Shown here: positions 1 through 9,147 of the stretch, piece by piece
Layout: the number at the start of each line of letters is the position of its first letter
Numbering within the stretch: position 1 is the stretch's first letter
Translations under genes and position numbers: made by a program
NCBI RefSeq assembly: GCF_030068615.1
Contig: NZ_JASJOC010000007.1
Span: 120,765 to 184,764 of the forward strand
Direction: 5' to 3'
Source of the DNA: Halostagnicola sp. A-GB9-2
GTDB taxonomy: Archaea; Halobacteriota; Halobacteria; Halobacteriales; Natrialbaceae
Length of the DNA stretch: 64,000 bases
The notes under the pieces: model-generated
Database searches by the model: none
What the model was told of the DNA's origin: nothing
Seen by the model: only the letters and a program-made list of their open reading frames with translations

Positions 1-480
1 CTGGGCGAACTCCTCGTCCTCGAGTTTTTCGACCACTTCGTCGACGTCGATCTGGCCGACGGGATCAACGTTGAACTCGACGTTGACCATCCGGTAGTTC
101 GACCCGGCGAGTCGCTGTTCGGCTTTGCCGACTCCCTCAGAGAGCATGTCCTTGAACGGCGTGTGATAGCCCATCGTCCCGAGGTGCAAAAACGCGAGCA
201 TGTCGGTGATACCCTGCGTGTAGGCGTCGCGCTCCTCGTCGTCGGGATCGAAAACCGTGTTCCGATCGCGTTCTTCCATGTATTCGAAGAGGATACTGAA
301 ATCGAGCACCGCGTTTCGAACTCGTCTTCGAATGCGATTTCGTTTCTGTTTCTTCGAGTGGTCGGTGTAGTCCGTCTTCCGTCCGAGTAAGAAGTCACGA
401 TCCGATGGTGTGAGGATACCACGAGGGCGATCCGCGTCCGCTGCCGTCCGAAGCGACTCCGGCATCTCGTCCTGACTCAT
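1..480 (-). CDS. Haloarchaeal conserved hypothetical protein, 3' end cut by window
   Basis: The open frame runs leftward from the ATG at 480 to the window edge without a stop, so only about 160 N-terminal residues are visible. The start MSQDEMPESLRTAADADRPR is followed by GILTPSDRDFLLG, a very basic stretch (KKQKRNRIRRRVRNAVLDF) and then an acidic tail. This layout matches a protein I know only as conserved and uncharacterised in haloarchaea. A TATA-like CATTAATT lies at about 503-511, roughly 27 bases upstream, so the transcript is probably leaderless. No membrane segment or signal peptide is visible. The basic segment could bind nucleic acid, but that is speculation. Confidence 0.75.
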   Translation of the reverse strand, partial: MSQDEMPESLRTAADADRPRGILTPSDRDFLLGRKTDYTDHSKKQKRNRIRRRVRNAVLDFSILFEYMEERDRNTVFDPDDEERDAYTQGITDMLAFLHLGTMGYHTPFKDMLSEGVGKAEQRLAGSNYRMVNVEFNVDPVGQIDVDEVVEKLEDEEFAQ

Positions 481-697
481 ACAGTGAACACGGGTAGCCC
501 CCGAATTAATGCTTCTGATCCGATAAATGTGATGGTTGAAGAACACGTTCACAGAGAACGCGATCCGGATCCGAGCACGAATGGCCTCACTGCTCCCAGT
601 ACTGCCGCTGTTTCGACGGTTCTCTTCGGTCGAGAATCTGGAAATGGTACAGACCGACTACACACCTCGCTCGATATCCGGTCGTGAGAAGAGGCCC

Positions 698-2044
698 CTA
701 GTAGTGTCGATCCGAGCATTCGACGATAGCGTCAGCGAGGACCGAAACGCCGATCTCGAGGGATTTTTCGTCGATGTCGAACGTCGGGGTCTGCTGATTC
801 GTGGGTGAATCAGTCCCGACGAGGACGTACGAGGCGAATCCGCCGTTGTCCTTGACGTGTTCCATGAGGAAGGTAGCGTCCTCGCTCGCGCCGAACTCAG
901 CGGTGGGCACGACCGAATCGACGCCGTCGACGGTACTCGCGATTTCACCGACGATGTCTCGAAGTGCCGGATCGCTATCGACGCGGGGCGACTCGCTTGT
1001 GACGCGCGGGGTCACGTCGCAGTCGTGCATCTCCGCGGCTGCGTACAGTACACGTTCGAGTTCGGTTCTGGTGTACTCCATCAGTGCCGTCGTCTCGCCG
1101 CGGACTTCGCCCTCCAGCGTGATTTCCTCGGCGATGACGTTGCTCGCGGTGCCGCCTTCAATGTGACCGAAGTTGACTCGGGTCATTCCGTTGCTGTGGC
1201 GCGGAATTGCGTAGGCGTTCTGGACGGCGCTCGCGACGGCCTGCATCGCGTTGGCACCGTCGTTCGGCGCTTTGCCCGCGTGGGCGCTCGCCCCCTCGAA
1301 GGTTACGGTCAAGTGAGCCATCGCCAGCGGCTTCTCGGCGCCCGCCACGACCGTTCCGGTCGGATCGTCGTGTCCGATGTGAATGGCGAGAAGATAGTCG
1401 ACGTCGTCGAGGTAGCCACCTCGGGCCATCGCCCGGCCGCCGCCGGAAATCTCCTCCGCCGGCTGGAAGAACACTTTGAACGTCCCCGAAAAGTCGCTTC
1501 TCTTCACCGCCTCGAGGGTCCCGAGCCCCATCGCGATGTGTCCGTCGTGACCGCAGGCGTGCATGTATCCGTCGTGTTCGGACCGAAACCCTTCGTCCGC
1601 GGGTCGATGGCCGGGCTCGCTCGACTCCCGCAGGGAGATAGCGTCCATATCGACTCGAAGCCCGACGCACGGTTCTCCCCCACGGACACCGCCGATGGAG
1701 TCGGTTTCCTGTCCGCTATCACCGCCGTGACCACCGTCGTGGTTCCCCTGTTCGATAACCGCGACGACACCGGTGTGACCGTCCGCAGTTCGCTCGAGAA
1801 TATCGTCCCGAACGCCCGCCTTACGCGCTCGCTCGAGCCACGGCTCGAGATCATCGTCGTCGGGTACGGCCATTCGTGCTTCCGACGAGAGCGCGTCCCG
1901 CCCGACGGCGATTTCGTCGACGCCGATTCGCTCGAGTTCCTCGACGATTCGGGCCGTGGTTCGGAACTCACACCAGCCGGGCTCGGGGTAGCGATGAAAC
2001 GCCCGTCGTAGCTCGGTCAGCCTGTGTCGTCCGTCGTGTCCCAT
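698..2044 (-). CDS. M20-family amidohydrolase, AbgA-like
   Basis: This is a 448-residue zinc peptidase/amidohydrolase of the M20 family that would hydrolyse an amide such as an N-acyl or aminobenzoyl amino acid. The N terminus (HRYPEPGWCEFRT, then SSEARM) closely resembles AbgA/AbgB p-aminobenzoyl-glutamate hydrolase subunits. Metal and catalytic motifs are visible: GLRVDMDA near residue 130, MHACGHDGH near 161-169 and PAEEISGGG near 195. An acidic, Gly/His-rich insert near residues 98-122 is a lineage-specific loop. I chose the ATG at 2044 over the longer frame because a TTAAGT box at 2071-2076 sits about 29 bases upstream. Ureidopropionase or N-carbamoyl amidase activity is an alternative, since hydantoinase-type genes occur elsewhere in the window. 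Confidence 0.85.
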   Translation of the reverse strand: MGHDGRHRLTELRRAFHRYPEPGWCEFRTTARIVEELERIGVDEIAVGRDALSSEARMAVPDDDDLEPWLERARKAGVRDDILERTADGHTGVVAVIEQGNHDGGHGGDSGQETDSIGGVRGGEPCVGLRVDMDAISLRESSEPGHRPADEGFRSEHDGYMHACGHDGHIAMGLGTLEAVKRSDFSGTFKVFFQPAEEISGGGRAMARGGYLDDVDYLLAIHIGHDDPTGTVVAGAEKPLAMAHLTVTFEGASAHAGKAPNDGANAMQAVASAVQNAYAIPRHSNGMTRVNFGHIEGGTASNVIAEEITLEGEVRGETTALMEYTRTELERVLYAAAEMHDCDVTPRVTSESPRVDSDPALRDIVGEIASTVDGVDSVVPTAEFGASEDATFLMEHVKDNGGFASYVLVGTDSPTNQQTPTFDIDEKSLEIGVSVLADAIVECSDRHY

Positions 2045-2070
2045 CGTGGTCGTCACAACGAAGGGGGGAT

Positions 2071-2076
2071 ACTTAA
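2071..2076 (-). promoter_or_regulatory. TATA-like box of the M20 gene
   Basis: TTAAGT on the minus strand is centred about 29 bases before the ATG at 2044. This fits a leaderless archaeal transcript and decides the start codon. Confidence 0.5.
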
Positions 2077-2214
2077 CCGTGGTCGATAATCGCATACGGC
2101 ACCATCGCGATCGGTGTAGAATCTCGTCCGCGGTTCGCCGTTCGGTCGGGTACTGTCCGCAGTTGTGCGATCGTAGAGTCGGATCGTGGAGTTGGATCGT
2201 CGAGCCGGATATTT

Positions 2215-2604
2215 CTAGTCGAGCGAAGCGATCGCATCCAGTTCGACGCGAACGTCGTCGGGGAGCCTCGACGCTTCGATGCAGACTCTGGCGGGGGGCG
2301 TCTCGCCGAACCTGGCACCGTAGGCCCGGTTGACTCGCTCGTAGTCCTCGAGATCCGTGAGATAGACGGTGACTTTGATCACGTCCTCGAGACCGTTCCC
2401 GCCGGCAGCGTCGACGACCGCGGCGATATTATCGAGGATCTGGTCGGTCTGTGCCGCGATATCGCCGTTGACGACCTCGTCCGTCGCCGGATCGACTGGC
2501 CCGTACCCGGAGACGTAGAGCGTCCCATCGTCGCGGACGCCCTGTGAGTAGGGGTTGTCGTTGCTCGGCGCACCGTCGGTTTCGATTGGTTCGGGTTCAG
2601 TCAT
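2215..2604 (-). CDS. ridA: RidA family enamine/imine deaminase
   Basis: This 129-residue protein has the usual length of RidA (YjgF/UK114). RidA proteins hydrolyse reactive enamine/imine intermediates released by PLP enzymes. The C-terminal signature is present: PPARVCIEASRLP carries the substrate-binding Arg (R106), and VELDAIA carries the conserved Glu (E121). NPYSQGV and YVSGYGPVDP in the N-terminal half are also typical. It starts 6 bases after the stop of the class III aminotransferase, in the same direction, so the two are probably one operon. That pairing suits removal of imines formed during transamination. RidA homologues in catabolic operons sometimes act as specific deaminases, which cannot be excluded. 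Confidence 0.93.
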   Translation of the reverse strand: MTEPEPIETDGAPSNDNPYSQGVRDDGTLYVSGYGPVDPATDEVVNGDIAAQTDQILDNIAAVVDAAGGNGLEDVIKVTVYLTDLEDYERVNRAYGARFGETPPARVCIEASRLPDDVRVELDAIASLD

Positions 2605-2610
2605 CTGCGA

Positions 2611-3981
2611 TCAGTTCGCTCCGGTCGTCTGTTCGATCGCCTCCACGATGACGTCGAGGGCCGTCTCAGCAAGCTCGTAAGTGAGCACGAGCGGCGGGAG
2701 GAATCGCAAGACGTTGCCGTGGCGACCGGCCGTCCAGACCAGCACGCCCCGTTCGAAACAGTACTGCTGGATGTCGTCGACGAGGTCGCCGTCCGGACTC
2801 CCCGTCTCGTCGACGAACTCCGCGCCGATGAACAGGCCGCGGCCGCGGACGTCCGCGAGACGTTCGGTGCCGTCGGCGGCCTCGTGGAGCCGATCCCGAA
2901 TGTACTCACCAAGTTCGCGGGCGTGCGAGAGCAGTTCGTGTTCCTGAATGTACTCGATCGCACGAGTACCGGCTCGCATGCCGACGACGTGGCCGCGATA
3001 TGTTCCGGCGTGGTCGCCCGGTCCCCAGGTATCGAGATCTTCGTGGTACAGCGTCGCAGAGAGGGGGAAACCGGCACCGCCGAGGGCTTTCGCCGAGGTC
3101 ATCGCGTCCGGCGTGACGCCCGCCCAGTCGCTCGCCCACCACTCGCCGGTGCGGCCGAGTCCGCTCTGAATCTCGTCGAACACAAGGACGATGTCGTTGT
3201 CGTCCGCGATATCACGCAATCCCTGCAGAAAACCCGCCGGCGGCGTTACGATGCCACCTTCTCCCTGGATCGGCTCGACGACGATACCGGCCGGGTTGGC
3301 AAGGCCGCCGTACGGATCCTCGACGATGGCCTGGACCTCCTCGAGTGCGTGATCGACGGCCTCCTGTGGTTCCTTTTCCTGTCGGAACGGGTCCGGATAC
3401 GGCGCGTGGACGACGTCAGCGAGCAACGGCGTGTAGTGTTCTTTGAAACTCTTGTTCGACGTGAGACTCATCGCCCCCGTCGTCGCGCCGTGGTAGGCCC
3501 CGCGGAAGGCGATGAGTCCGTCGCCGCCCGTGTTGTACTTCGCGAGTTTGATCGACGCCTCGATGGCGTCGCTGCCCGTCGGTCCGCCGAAGACGACGCG
3601 ATTTTCCCCCTGCAATCCCGACGGGGCGATTTCATCGAGTTTTTCAATCAACTCGAGGCGAGCCTCGGTCGGGAAGTCGACCGTGTGCACGAACTTGTCC
3701 GCCTGCTCGTGGACGGCCTCGAGAACGTACGGGTTCGAGTGGCCGACGTTGAGCACGCCGATTCCGGCGAACATGTCGATGTAGGTGTTGCCGTCTACGT
3801 CCCGTACCGTTGCTCCCTTTCCATCCTCGAACGCGATCGGAATATCGTTCGGGTAGGCGACGGCGCTGCTGTCTATTTCGCGTTGTTTCTCGAGGAGTCT
3901 CCTGGTGTTCGGTCCGGGAACGTCCTCAACGTTCGGTGCGTCTTCGAAGTGAATCTCCTCGATGGGCGGTCCAGCCGTCAT
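2611..3981 (-). CDS. Class III PLP aminotransferase (GABA/diamino acid type)
   Basis: This 456-residue fold-type I PLP enzyme moves an amino group from an omega-amino compound to a 2-oxo acid. Key motifs are [14 protein letters not shown] (PLP phosphate loop), [27 protein letters not shown] (Asp to the PLP nitrogen, D269) and MTSAKALGG with the Schiff-base Lys (K298, counted from MTAGPP). The frame extends 7 codons upstream, but the ATG at 3981 is preferred because TTTTATAATT at 4001-4010 lies about 25 bases upstream. It heads a probable operon with ridA. 4-aminobutyrate, beta-alanine, 2,4-diaminobutyrate or lysine are possible substrates; sequence alone does not choose. Confidence 0.9.
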   Translation of the reverse strand: MTAGPPIEEIHFEDAPNVEDVPGPNTRRLLEKQREIDSSAVAYPNDIPIAFEDGKGATVRDVDGNTYIDMFAGIGVLNVGHSNPYVLEAVHEQADKFVHTVDFPTEARLELIEKLDEIAPSGLQGENRVVFGGPTGSDAIEASIKLAKYNTGGDGLIAFRGAYHGATTGAMSLTSNKSFKEHYTPLLADVVHAPYPDPFRQEKEPQEAVDHALEEVQAIVEDPYGGLANPAGIVVEPIQGEGGIVTPPAGFLQGLRDIADDNDIVLVFDEIQSGLGRTGEWWASDWAGVTPDAMTSAKALGGAGFPLSATLYHEDLDTWGPGDHAGTYRGHVVGMRAGTRAIEYIQEHELLSHARELGEYIRDRLHEAADGTERLADVRGRGLFIGAEFVDETGSPDGDLVDDIQQYCFERGVLVWTAGRHGNVLRFLPPLVLTYELAETALDVIVEAIEQTTGAN

Positions 3982-4434
3982 ACGTGGTATCAGGTGAAAC
4001 AATTATAAAAAAGTGTCTACAAAAACCATATTGGCTGTACACAGATATTGATATGCACTCGATACCATGCGGCTGAGCCGGCTTTCCACCCAACCGAGCT
4101 CGTGCTACCGGTTTTTCGATCCCGATTTCTCGACGTCGAGAACCGGGAGGAAAAGCGCTGAAGGTCCCGAGACCGATTCGGTGGTCGGTCTTGTCGTTGC
4201 GCGTGTACCGGTCGATCTCGTCCGCCAGAACCCTGATAGGATCGGTTGTACGTCATTTCCGGACAGTCGCCACCCCGCTCTGGCGACTGACCGGTAAACA
4301 GCTACAACCGACCCTATGAAACCTCGATCGCGGCTTCACCGATGGGTCACGAGAACGTGCCTCTCGGTAGCAAGAAGCATACACTACAGTAATCAAACAA
4401 TCTCTTTTTATTCCTCGAGGGCATTATCTCGCCA
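3982..4434. promoter_or_regulatory. Divergent intergenic region with two TATA-like boxes
   Basis: This 453-base region separates the leftward aminotransferase-ridA operon from the rightward nhaC gene. A minus-strand TATA-like box is at 4001-4010, and CTTTTTATT at 4404-4412 serves nhaC. The middle has no convincing coding frame and no obvious repeat. A shared regulator site is possible but I cannot identify one. Confidence 0.5.
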
Positions 4435-5871
4435 ATGGCACTCGACTTCACCCCGACCACTGTCGACGAACTGGACCCGGATCGGCGTCCGTCGGTTCGA
4501 CTCGCGCTCCTCCCGGTTCTGGCGGTCGTCGTCTCTCTTGGTATCGGATCCGCAGTGCTCGGACTCGATCCGCACGTTCCGTTGCTCTGGAGTATCGTCT
4601 TCGTCGGCGCGTTCGGGCAGTACCTCGGGTATTCGTGGGCGGACCTCTACGATGGTATCTCGAACGGCCTCCTGATGGGGCTGCAAGCGTTGCTCATCAT
4701 CTTCACCATTTACGCGCTCATCGCCACGTGGGTCGACGCGGGAACCATCCCGGCGATGATGTACTATGGTCTCGAGTTGCTGTCGCCGATGGTGTTCCTA
4801 CCCGTTGCGACCGTTTTGGCCGCCGTCGTCGCGTTTGCCATCGGTTCCTCGTGGACGACGGTCGGAACCCTCGGCGTCGCGTTCGTCGGCATCGGAACCG
4901 GTCTCGGTGTTCCGAGCGCGATGACTGTCGGAGCGGTGATCTCGGGGGCGTACGCCGGCGACAAACAATCGCCCCTCTCGGATACGACCAATCTCGCCGC
5001 CGGCGTGACGAACACGCCGCTGTACGACCACATTCGTCGCATGCGGACGGGAACGCTCATCGCCTTCGGGATCGCGGTTCTCGCCTTCGCGGCACTCGGA
5101 CTCCAGTCGAGCGGATCCGTCCCAGCCGAACAGGTCATGGAGATCCAGAGCGCCCTCGCTGGAACGTACGACGTTTCGCCGCTGGTGTTTCTCCCGCTCG
5201 TGATCACGTTCGGCTTCGCCCTTCGTGGCTACCCCGCGCTTCCGACGCTCGTGGTCGGCGTCTTCGCCGGCGTCTTCACCTCGATCCTCGTCCAGGGGAC
5301 CGGATTCGTTCCCGCCTGGGAAGTCTTTCTGAACGGAACGGATCCCGCCACCGGTTCGGAACTCGTCGACGAACTCCTCGAGACCGGCGGCCTCACCGGA
5401 TCGGCCTGGACGATCACGGTCGTCGTGGCTGCGCTCGTCCTCGGCGGCCTCCTCGAGAAAACGGGCGTTCTCGCGGTGCTCGCCCACCGGCTCTCGCAGG
5501 GGGTTCGGAGTTCGGGGGGACTGATCGCCGGCACGGGCGTCTCCGCGATCCTCATCAACGCGCTCACCGCCCAGCAGTACATGAGCATCGTCCTGCCGGG
5601 AATGACGCTTCGAAACCTCTACGAGGAGTTCGATCTGGATAGCGACCAACTTTCTCGAGCGGTCGAGGCGGCGGGAACGCCGACCGGTGCGCTCATTCCG
5701 TGGCACGCGGGCGGGGTGTTCATGGCCTCTGCCACCGGCGTTCCGACGCTCGAGTACGCCCCATACTACCTGTTCGGGATGCTCTCTCCGCTGGTGCTGT
5801 TCGCGATGGCGCTGACCGGTTTCGGCGTTCCGTCGACCCACCGTGCCGAGACCGTTCAGACGGCAGATTGA
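4435..5871 (+). CDS. nhaC: NhaC-family Na+/H+ antiporter
   Basis: This 478-residue membrane protein has about 11-12 hydrophobic segments and belongs to the NhaC family, which exchanges sodium for protons or, in some members, organic acids or amino acids. The diagnostic motif GDKQSPLSDTTNLAAG lies near residues 178-193. WTTVGTLGVAF before it and ALIPWHAGGVF near the C terminus are also family features. A TATA-like box at 4404-4412 sits about 27 bases upstream, implying a leaderless message. It is divergent from the aminotransferase-ridA pair, so it might carry the same amino-compound rather than only sodium. That link is inference from position. Confidence 0.9.
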   Translation: MALDFTPTTVDELDPDRRPSVRLALLPVLAVVVSLGIGSAVLGLDPHVPLLWSIVFVGAFGQYLGYSWADLYDGISNGLLMGLQALLIIFTIYALIATWVDAGTIPAMMYYGLELLSPMVFLPVATVLAAVVAFAIGSSWTTVGTLGVAFVGIGTGLGVPSAMTVGAVISGAYAGDKQSPLSDTTNLAAGVTNTPLYDHIRRMRTGTLIAFGIAVLAFAALGLQSSGSVPAEQVMEIQSALAGTYDVSPLVFLPLVITFGFALRGYPALPTLVVGVFAGVFTSILVQGTGFVPAWEVFLNGTDPATGSELVDELLETGGLTGSAWTITVVVAALVLGGLLEKTGVLAVLAHRLSQGVRSSGGLIAGTGVSAILINALTAQQYMSIVLPGMTLRNLYEEFDLDSDQLSRAVEAAGTPTGALIPWHAGGVFMASATGVPTLEYAPYYLFGMLSPLVLFAMALTGFGVPSTHRAETVQTAD

Positions 5872-6325
5872 GGGACGACTGTCGAACGAGGACCTGTACA
5901 GTAATCGGAAAGTAATACATTGAGCTTTCGACTATTAGGGAGTTATGACAGAAAACATTGAGATTGTTAACGAGGAAATCGTAACTATACTTCGGACTCT
6001 GCTTTGTTAACTGCCGGTACCATTCTGTGGGAAAATCCTATACTACTCCCTATTTGGGCAGAAAGTGGCAACTATGGCTAAAATATGGGGAATAATAAAA
6101 TATTTGGGCGCATTTTAACCTTCAACGTGTATTATCTACGAATTCGATTACTCGAAGAAGCTACTGGAATCACAGAATGCATTCGGAACTGACTGCTATC
6201 GAGTATTATATCAAAATGGGTGAGTTACTTACAACTTCGATTTCCGCCGAACCGATATCGCTGTTCGCCGCTCGAGAGACCCTTGCTACGCGGTCGTCGG
6301 GTTCGCTGCTCGGTCGACGGGTTTG
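5872..6325. other. AT-rich intergenic region, no clear gene
   Basis: This stretch has lower GC than its surroundings, especially at about 5930-6130, with runs such as AATAATAAAATATTT. It holds a 21-codon ORF at 5945-6010 (MTENIEIVNEEIVTILRTLL plus Cys) with a possible TATA-like AATACATT about 30 bases upstream. I do not call it a gene. The rest is probably the nhaC 3' region and the end of the operon that stops at 6326. Confidence 0.4.
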
Positions 6326-6688
6326 CTACTCGGTCGTCAGTTGCGGGCCGATACTCGTCGCGTCTCCCTCCCGAAGCGTGACGATCTCGCCGAACCCGAC
6401 TGATTCGCCGACTGAAACGCCGGAACTTTCCAACTGAGCGATGAGGCTCACGCCGTCGTCGAACCGAACCAGACCGAGGTGATTCGGCGTTCTCACGCCC
6501 GGCGGCGTTGCATGCACGGTCGTCGTCGCGACGACTCGCCCCGGGCCGAGTCTGTACGTCTCGAACGACGACGACCCGCAGTCGAGACAACGACCGCGCG
6601 TATAGTACCAGCTACTCGAGCAGTTCGTGCATCGAAACGCTTGGCCCGCGTCGTCGCTTTCGACTGTAGGCTCTCTGCTTTCGTTCAT
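6326..6688 (-). CDS. DUF35 Zn-ribbon/OB-fold acyl-CoA-associated protein
   Basis: This 120-residue protein has an N-terminal rubredoxin-like zinc ribbon (CTNCSS near residue 20 and CLDCGS near 35) followed by an OB-fold region (GPGRVVATTTVHATPPGV and later). That is the DUF35 family. In archaea DUF35 proteins bind thiolases and HMG-CoA synthase, bridging their active sites for channelling of acyl-CoA. It starts 10 bases after the thiolase stop on the same strand, so it is the last gene of the CaiB-thiolase-DUF35 operon and the likely physical partner of that thiolase. Confidence 0.88.
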   Translation of the reverse strand: MNESREPTVESDDAGQAFRCTNCSSSWYYTRGRCLDCGSSSFETYRLGPGRVVATTTVHATPPGVRTPNHLGLVRFDDGVSLIAQLESSGVSVGESVGFGEIVTLREGDATSIGPQLTTE

Positions 6689-6698
6689 ATTTTCCCCG

Positions 6699-7841
6699 TC
6701 ATGCTCGCTTCACGATCGTACAGATCGAATTGTTCCCGAACCCGGCGACGTTGATCGCCAACCCGACATCCGGATCATCGAGCTGACGGCCCTCCCCGGG
6801 CGCGTCGCCACGAAGTTGCCAGACGAGTTCGATCACTTGCGAGACGCCGGTCGCACCGAGCGGATGCCCTCGAGCTTTGAGTCCACCGCCGGGGTTGACC
6901 GGCAGTTCTCCGCCACGATCGGTTCGCCCGTCGAGTGTCGCCCGCCACGCTTGCCCGTTATCGTAGAAACCGAGTTCCTCGAGTTCGAGCAGCTCGAGGA
7001 TCGTAAACGCGTCGTGGATACAGGCAACGTCGACGTCTTCGTGGCTGATCGACGCCCTCGCCATCGCCCGTTCGCCCGCGAGCGCGACACTTTCGATCTC
7101 GAGCGGGTCGGCTCGCTCGGCGACCGCGTGGGAGCCGGTTGCCCCTTCGATGGCGGACAGTTGAACCTCCCCGTCGCCGTCGGCGGTGAGAACCACCGCA
7201 GCAGCGCCGTCGCTGGTCGGACAGCAGTCGTACAATCGGAGCGGTTCGGCGACCGGCGGCGACTTGAGCGCTTCGTCGAGCGTTACCTCCTTCTGGAACT
7301 GCGCGTACGGGTTCACGGTCGCATTCCGGTGGTTCTTGACCGCGACCGCCGCGAGCGCCTCTCGGTCGGCGTCGTAGCGCTCGAGGTACGCGTCGGCCGC
7401 CAGTCCGGCGAACGAGGGCAGCGTCAGTCCCTGCACGTACTCGCGGTCGTGTGTGAGACTGCTGATTACGTCCGTTGCAGTGTCGGTGTCGACTGACGAC
7501 ATCGTCTCGACGCCGACGACGAGTGCGGTCCGCGACCGCCCGGCGCGGATCGCGTCGACCGCGCGAAGGAGTGCGCTCGCGCCGCTCGCACTGGTGTTTT
7601 CGATTCGATCCGCCGTCGCGCCCTCGATTCCAAGCGCGCCACAGACGGCGTTCTCGAGGCCCGTTCGGCTGTCGAGCGCCTCGGCGGCCATGTTTCCGAC
7701 GTGGACCGATTCGACGGCACTGGAGTCGATCTCGGCGTCCTCAAGCGCGTCCCAGGCGACGCGTTCGGCGAGCTCGAGCGTGCTCGCCTGGGCGTCGCTT
7801 TCGAAGCGAGTCATTCCAACGCCGGTGATGGAGACGTCCAT
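6699..7841 (-). CDS. SCP2-type thiolase family protein with Cys-to-Ser at nucleophile site
   Basis: This 380-residue protein is of the SCP2/thiolase type, which normally cleaves or forms 3-oxoacyl-CoA. VACIHDAFTILELLELEELG, NPGGGLKARGHPLGATG and the C-terminal INVAGFGNNS are all family signatures, with the catalytic His in GHPLGATG. The usual nucleophile motif CASG is replaced by SASG in the context ENTSASGASAL. The Ser (S84 from the ATG at 7841) is encoded by AGT at 7592-7590, one base from TGT. The ATG at 7841 is preferred to the GTG at 7853 because family members start MxDVxIxGVGMTRF. It sits 8 bases after the CoA-transferase gene and just before DUF35. It may have a changed chemistry or a structural role in the complex. 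Confidence 0.88.
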   Translation of the reverse strand: MDVSITGVGMTRFESDAQASTLELAERVAWDALEDAEIDSSAVESVHVGNMAAEALDSRTGLENAVCGALGIEGATADRIENTSASGASALLRAVDAIRAGRSRTALVVGVETMSSVDTDTATDVISSLTHDREYVQGLTLPSFAGLAADAYLERYDADREALAAVAVKNHRNATVNPYAQFQKEVTLDEALKSPPVAEPLRLYDCCPTSDGAAAVVLTADGDGEVQLSAIEGATGSHAVAERADPLEIESVALAGERAMARASISHEDVDVACIHDAFTILELLELEELGFYDNGQAWRATLDGRTDRGGELPVNPGGGLKARGHPLGATGVSQVIELVWQLRGDAPGEGRQLDDPDVGLAINVAGFGNNSICTIVKRA

Positions 7842-7849
7842 CGGAGCCC

Positions 7850-9058
7850 TCACTCCCCTCCGCCGAACGCGCCGCGGGCTTCGAGGTCGTCCAGTTCGTC
7901 GTCGCTGTAGCCGAGGTCCGCAAACACGGATCGATTATCCTCGCCGAGTTTGGGCGGCGGCGACTCGAAGCCGCTGCTCGAGCGGTCGTACTTGAGCGGG
8001 TGCTCGATGACCGGAATCTCGCCGCGCTCGGGATCCTCGATAGTCGTGACGGTGTCGCGAGCGTCCGTCTGCTCGTTGTAGAGCGCGTCTTCGGCCTCGA
8101 GAACCGGTCCCGCGGGGATGCCGGCTTCCTCGACGAGGAGGACCATCCACTCGTCCGTGGTCAACTCTCGGAACGTCTCCTCAAGTTCCGCCTCGAGTTC
8201 GTCCATGTGCTCGACCCGGTCGGCGTTCGTCTCGAAGCGCTCGTCGTCGACGAGGTCCGGTCGCTCGAGGGCCGTACAGAGCCCCTTCCAGAGCTTCTGG
8301 TTGAGGCAGGCGACGTTGATGTGGCCGTCGGCGGTCTCGAACGTCTGGTAGGGGGCAAGGACGGGATCTTTGGTCCCCATCCGCGACGGTGATTCGCCGG
8401 CGAAGACTTTTCCGGCCTGTTTGGTCAGCCACGGGAGCGCCGCGTCGAGCATGCCCAGATCGATGTACTCGCCCTCGCCGGTTTGCTCGCGTCGGTAGAG
8501 CGCGTTCGAGACGCCGAAGGCGGCCCACATTGCGGTGATGAGGTCGGTCATCGGAAGTCCGACTTTCACCGGTTTGCTGTCGGGTTCGCCCGTGACGCTC
8601 ATGATGCCGCTCATCCCCTGAATCAGCAGGTCGTAGCCTGGACGCTCCCGCCAGGGGCCGGTCTGGCCGAACGCCGAAATCGCACAGTAGATGATGTCGT
8701 CGTTGTGCGATCGAATCGCGTCCTCGTCGACGTCCAACCGCTCGGCGGTGCCCGGGCGGTAGTTCTGAATGAAGACGTCGGCCTCGCTCGCGAGTTCGTA
8801 CAGCGCCTCTCGGCCAGCCTCGGATTTCAGGTCGAGTTCGACGCTCTTCTTGCCGTAGTTGACCGACCAGAAGTAGGGCGATTCGCCGTCGATGAACGGC
8901 GGGCCTGAGTGGCGATTATCGTCGCCGACTTCGGGCCGTTCGACCTTGATGACTTCCGCGCCCTGGTTCGCGAGCATCAACGAACAGAAGCCGCCGGTGA
9001 CGAACGTCGTTAGATCGAGGACTCTCACGCCGTCTAAGATGCGATCGCTGCCAGTCAT
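7850..9058 (-). CDS. CaiB/BaiF class III CoA-transferase
   Basis: This 402-residue enzyme moves CoA between acids through an aspartyl anhydride. The N terminus ILDGVRVLDLTTFVTGGF, the segment GAEVIKVERPEVGDDNRH, and PGYDLLIQGMSGIMSVTG with the expected catalytic Asp (D143) are typical of the family, as is the full length of about 400. The frame opens 31 codons further upstream, but the ATG at 9058 matches family starts. A TTTTTCC-like AT stretch lies 30-38 bases before it. It is the first gene of an operon with the thiolase and DUF35 protein, so it probably activates or swaps CoA on the acid handled by that complex. The substrate is unknown. Confidence 0.92.
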   Translation of the reverse strand: MTGSDRILDGVRVLDLTTFVTGGFCSLMLANQGAEVIKVERPEVGDDNRHSGPPFIDGESPYFWSVNYGKKSVELDLKSEAGREALYELASEADVFIQNYRPGTAERLDVDEDAIRSHNDDIIYCAISAFGQTGPWRERPGYDLLIQGMSGIMSVTGEPDSKPVKVGLPMTDLITAMWAAFGVSNALYRREQTGEGEYIDLGMLDAALPWLTKQAGKVFAGESPSRMGTKDPVLAPYQTFETADGHINVACLNQKLWKGLCTALERPDLVDDERFETNADRVEHMDELEAELEETFRELTTDEWMVLLVEEAGIPAGPVLEAEDALYNEQTDARDTVTTIEDPERGEIPVIEHPLKYDRSSSGFESPPPKLGEDNRSVFADLGYSDDELDDLEARGAFGGGE

Positions 9059-9147
9059 GTGATGTCGTATCACTCCGTACGGATCGGGGAAAAAGCTTCC
9101 TATCAGGTCGGACGGCGGCTCGTGGGAACCGCCAGCCCGCTGGAACG

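Noticed and set aside
857..2011. 384-codon plus-strand frame across the M20 gene
   Set aside because: The minus strand holds the M20 metal motifs at the right spacing; the plus frame has no recognisable family.
5945..6010. 21-codon ORF with an upstream TATA-like sequence
   Set aside because: Very short, no coupling to a neighbour and no similarity; more likely chance in an AT-rich gap.
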